Shown piece by piece: positions 7,785-9,456 of a stretch of DNA of 9,456 nucleotides. Positions within the stretch are counted from its first letter, which is position 1. The number at the start of each line of letters is the position of its first letter. Source of the DNA: Spirochaetia bacterium. Its GTDB lineage: Bacteria; Spirochaetota; Spirochaetia; Treponematales; Breznakiellaceae. Position numbers and translations under genes: made by a program. The stretch spans positions 1-9,456 of the forward strand of contig BNVA01000075.1 in NCBI GenBank assembly GCA_025997755.1, in the 5' to 3' direction. The notes beneath the pieces were generated by a model. It made no database searches, was not told the DNA's origin, and worked only from the letters and a program-made list of their open reading frames with translations.

Positions 7785-7811
7785 TGGTTATAATATTGCA
7801 GCTATATTAGC

Positions 7812-8123
7812 TTAGGTTGACGTAGATTGAAAATTAAACACATCATCAAGTCCGGTAACTTCAAAAATTTCCAGGACATCATCAGCGACATTGATTATTG
7901 TCATCTCACCGCCTCGAGAGCTTAGTTTCTTCTGTGTCGAAACAAGCACCCGTAATCCGGCGGAAGCCAAGTAGCTTACCCCTTTAAAATCAAGGATCAG
8001 TTTATCCGATTCGGCAATTGCCGCGTCAACTGCAATGCTGAACTCTTCCGCCGTGGCGGCGCTGAGCTTTCCGCCGATTTCAAAGGTGATAATACCGTTC
8101 TTACTGGTTTTAATTATTTCCAT
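7812..8123 (-). CDS. STAS-domain anti-sigma-factor antagonist (SpoIIAA/RsbV-like)
   Basis: The whole 103-residue protein is a single STAS domain, the usual length for SpoIIAA/RsbV. It starts with FEIGGKLSAATAEEF (14-28) and a KLILDFKGVSYL strand (41-52), then reaches the phosphorylation loop ASAGLRVL (53-60), where Ser54 sits at the position phosphorylated by RsbW-type kinases. The C-terminal half ends in IFEVTGLDDVFNF (85-97), a standard STAS ending. In known systems the unphosphorylated protein binds the anti-sigma kinase and releases its partner, and a PP2C phosphatase reactivates it. The gene just upstream encodes such a phosphatase plus a kinase-like domain, and another kinase-like ATPase is encoded downstream. 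Its ATG lies two bases after the phosphatase TAA, with a strong AGGAG overlapping the end of the phosphatase gene. No sigma factor is in the window, so the final target is unknown. Confidence 0.93.
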   Translation of the reverse strand: MEIIKTSKNGIITFEIGGKLSAATAEEFSIAVDAAIAESDKLILDFKGVSYLASAGLRVLVSTQKKLSSRGGEMTIINVADDVLEIFEVTGLDDVFNFQSTST

Positions 8124-8125
8124 CT

Positions 8126-9379
8126 TTACTCTCCTCTTAGCGTGTGCTTGTATATAGTTAGAATATTCTTATTATTTTCCCGATTATATGTAATATCATC
8201 TACCCATTTTCTAGTAATAAAAATACCCAATCCGCCTATTTCTCTGTCCTCCACGTTTGCCATAGTATCGGGCATTTTCTGTTCCAGCGGGTTAAATGCC
8301 ATACCGGAATCTTCAAATTGTATGATAATGATATTACCTTCACAATTAAACCGTATAATCACATCTCCTGCGCCGCCCTTGTCTTTGTAGGCGTATGAGG
8401 CGATATTTATAAAAAGCTCTTCGGTTATCACCGCAATCTGATTGCATATCTTGCCGTGACAGTCATGGGCTTCCATGGCTTTGGAAATCCAGTCAAGAAG
8501 TTTGTCAAGCTCTGTTACATCCGCATTAAGGGTAATTTCTCTTTCATATTGAAATCCCTGTCCTCTGTAGCACATAGCCAGTGTCGTAATATCATCGGAC
8601 TGCTCGCTGCCTTCAACAAAAATATTCACCGCATTGCGTATAGCTTCGTCGAATTCTTTAGTTGATAAATTTCTGAATTTGTTAGCCGCCTGCAAAAACC
8701 TATCGTTGCCAAACTGTTCATCCCGGGCATTCATAGCCTCATTTATCCCATCGGTATACAAATACAGTTTATCACCGGGATTCAACTGTAAAAAACTCAA
8801 CTTATAGCTGCTCTTTTCAAACATTCCTAGTGGAACCCCTTTTTTTACCTGTATAAACTGGTACGGGGTATTTGATACGGCAGTCTCTTGCCTTGATAAC
8901 AACGGCGGGTTATGTCCTCCGTTTGTGTAGAGCGCCTGACCGGTGGCAAGATCCACAGAACATAAAAAGACGGTTACAAACATACTTCGGGGATTATCTT
9001 TGCAGATAATTCGGTTTACATGATCAAGTGCGGCAGCGGGATCGCCATAGTGCATCATTTGCTGTTTAATCAGTGTCTTCGCAATTACCATAAAGAGAGC
9101 CGCCGGTACGCCCTTTCCGCTTACATCGGCGATCACTAAAACCAGTTTTGTCTCTTTCTTGTCAAGAAAAAAGAAATCGAAAAAATCACCCCCTACCTCT
9201 TTTGCGGTTTCCATTTTAGCAAATACAGAAAACCATTTATGATTTGAAAAGTTGGGAAAAATGCTGGGCAGCATATCATTCTGAATATCCGAAGCAATGT
9301 TCAATTCACTATTGATACGTTCCTTTTCCGCAGTTACCTGATTTAGATTATGTATATACTCTTTAATATCCGTGGTCTT
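8126..9379 (-). CDS. SpoIIE/RsbU-type PP2C phosphatase with C-terminal RsbW-like ATPase domain (5' end disrupted)
   Basis: Numbered from a TTG at 9304, residues about 1-245 are a PP2C/SpoIIE phosphatase with its metal-binding acidic residues intact: GGDFFD (38-43), ADVSGKGVPAALFM (59-72), YTDGINEA (183-190) and SDDIT (236-240). It should dephosphorylate a STAS protein such as its neighbour. Residues about 255-392 are a GHKL ATPase with N-box TEELFINIASYAY (294-306), EDSGMAFNP with Asp332, and REIGGLGIFITR (354-365). The TTG is probably not the real start: the frame stays open upstream and reads KEYIHNLNQVTAEKERINSE, the standard linker between a HAMP domain and SpoIIE. Recognisable coding stops near 9376; beyond it the minus frame loses family resemblance and the plus strand encodes a membrane helix and HAMP start. 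The native protein was therefore probably a membrane receptor-phosphatase. A cytoplasmic TTG-started form remains possible. Confidence 0.85.
   Translation of the reverse strand, partial: KTTDIKEYIHNLNQVTAEKERINSELNIASDIQNDMLPSIFPNFSNHKWFSVFAKMETAKEVGGDFFDFFFLDKKETKLVLVIADVSGKGVPAALFMVIAKTLIKQQMMHYGDPAAALDHVNRIICKDNPRSMFVTVFLCSVDLATGQALYTNGGHNPPLLSRQETAVSNTPYQFIQVKKGVPLGMFEKSSYKLSFLQLNPGDKLYLYTDGINEAMNARDEQFGNDRFLQAANKFRNLSTKEFDEAIRNAVNIFVEGSEQSDDITTLAMCYRGQGFQYEREITLNADVTELDKLLDWISKAMEAHDCHGKICNQIAVITEELFINIASYAYKDKGGAGDVIIRFNCEGNIIIIQFEDSGMAFNPLEQKMPDTMANVEDREIGGLGIFITRKWVDDITYNRENNKNILTIYKHTLRGE
8131..8135 (-). promoter_or_regulatory. Shine-Dalgarno AGGAG of the STAS gene
   Basis: AGGAG (extended to AGGAGAG) lies in the last codons of the phosphatase gene, 7 nt before the STAS ATG at 8123. 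It confirms that start and points to independent, efficient initiation of the small STAS protein. Confidence 0.75.
9371..9376. other. Probable inversion or fold-back junction
   Basis: Left of this point the minus strand encodes TTDIKEYIHNL, the normal SpoIIE linker. Right of it the plus strand encodes a membrane helix and HAMP start. The six bases CGTGGT fit both readings: ACC-ACG (Thr-Thr) on the minus strand and CGT-GGT (Arg-Gly) on the plus strand. They could therefore be the microhomology at which strand sense switched. The exact break cannot be fixed from one sequence. Confidence 0.5.
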
Positions 9380-9456
9380 GCAATCGTGCTTGCAATTGTT
9401 TTCGCCCTGTTCCTCTCCGGATCCCTGACAAGCCCTATAGCAGAACTTGCAAACTA
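9371..9456 (+). other. Plus-strand fragment encoding a transmembrane helix and the start of a HAMP domain
   Basis: Read on the plus strand in the frame of CGT at 9371, this segment gives RGLAIVLAIVFALFLSGS followed by LTSPIAELAN up to the window edge. That is a clear membrane helix running into the conserved beginning of a HAMP domain (the xTxPIxxLA pattern). The plus frame is open from an ATG at 9350 but has no ribosome-binding site and would run antisense through the phosphatase linker, so an independent gene starting there is unlikely. The most natural reading is that it is the missing membrane part of a SpoIIE-type receptor-phosphatase, perhaps the adjacent one, in inverted orientation. 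The minus-strand reading of the same bases is Cys-rich and matches no family I recognise. Confidence 0.65.

Noticed and set aside
7785..7811. The inverted repeat TAATAT-7 nt-ATATTA as a terminator.
   Set aside because: The stem is six A/T pairs with no T-run, too weak for a terminator, and the gene order suggests read-through.
9379..9456. Minus-strand reading upstream of the phosphatase is Cys-rich (VCKFCYRAC...NNCKHDC), suggesting a metal-binding domain.
   Set aside because: The same bases read on the plus strand give a textbook membrane helix and HAMP start, so the cysteines are an antisense by-product.

Overview
The window is one tightly packed minus-strand gene series. It is about 40% G+C by eye, with gaps of 27 bases or less and several start/stop overlaps. 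Transcription order runs from high to low coordinates. In that order the genes are: a SpoIIE/RsbU-type phosphatase with a C-terminal RsbW-like ATPase domain (its 5' end is disrupted near the right edge), a STAS anti-sigma-factor antagonist, an MFS transporter, a PaaK-like adenylate-forming enzyme, a LuxE-like acyl-protein synthetase, a large LuxC-PaaK fusion, an RsbW-like ATPase fused to GNAT-like domains, and the first 25 codons of a membrane protein. No tRNA, rRNA, CRISPR array, insertion sequence or prophage gene was seen, and no stretch of more than 300 bases lacks a gene.

The organism is an AT-leaning bacterium. The phosphatase style (a HAMP-type linker leading straight into the PP2C domain) and the dense operon would fit a Treponema-like spirochaete or a clostridial Firmicute. 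The sequence alone does not settle this, and no ribosomal or housekeeping marker is present.

The central four genes (1641-7784) look like a fatty-acid-reductase-like pathway without a luciferase. LuxE-type and PaaK-type enzymes would activate a carboxylic acid as acyl-AMP. The LuxE-like protein would hold the acyl group on a C-terminal cysteine. The LuxC domain would reduce it to an aldehyde, and the MFS protein may export a product or confer tolerance to it. The unusual points are three adenylate-forming modules for one reductase domain, and a PaaK-like module fused directly to LuxC. No LuxA/LuxB/LuxD is present in the window.

On both sides, and in the same operon, lies a partner-switching signalling set: PP2C phosphatase with its own kinase-like domain, STAS protein, and a second RsbW-like ATPase joined to acetyltransferase-like domains. 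This suggests the acid-to-aldehyde chemistry is coupled to a phosphorylation switch, though that link is inferred from layout only. At the right edge (about 9371-9376) the coding sense flips: the minus strand carries the phosphatase linker, while immediately beyond it the plus strand encodes a transmembrane helix and the start of a HAMP domain. This is either an inversion or a fold-back chimera in the assembly.
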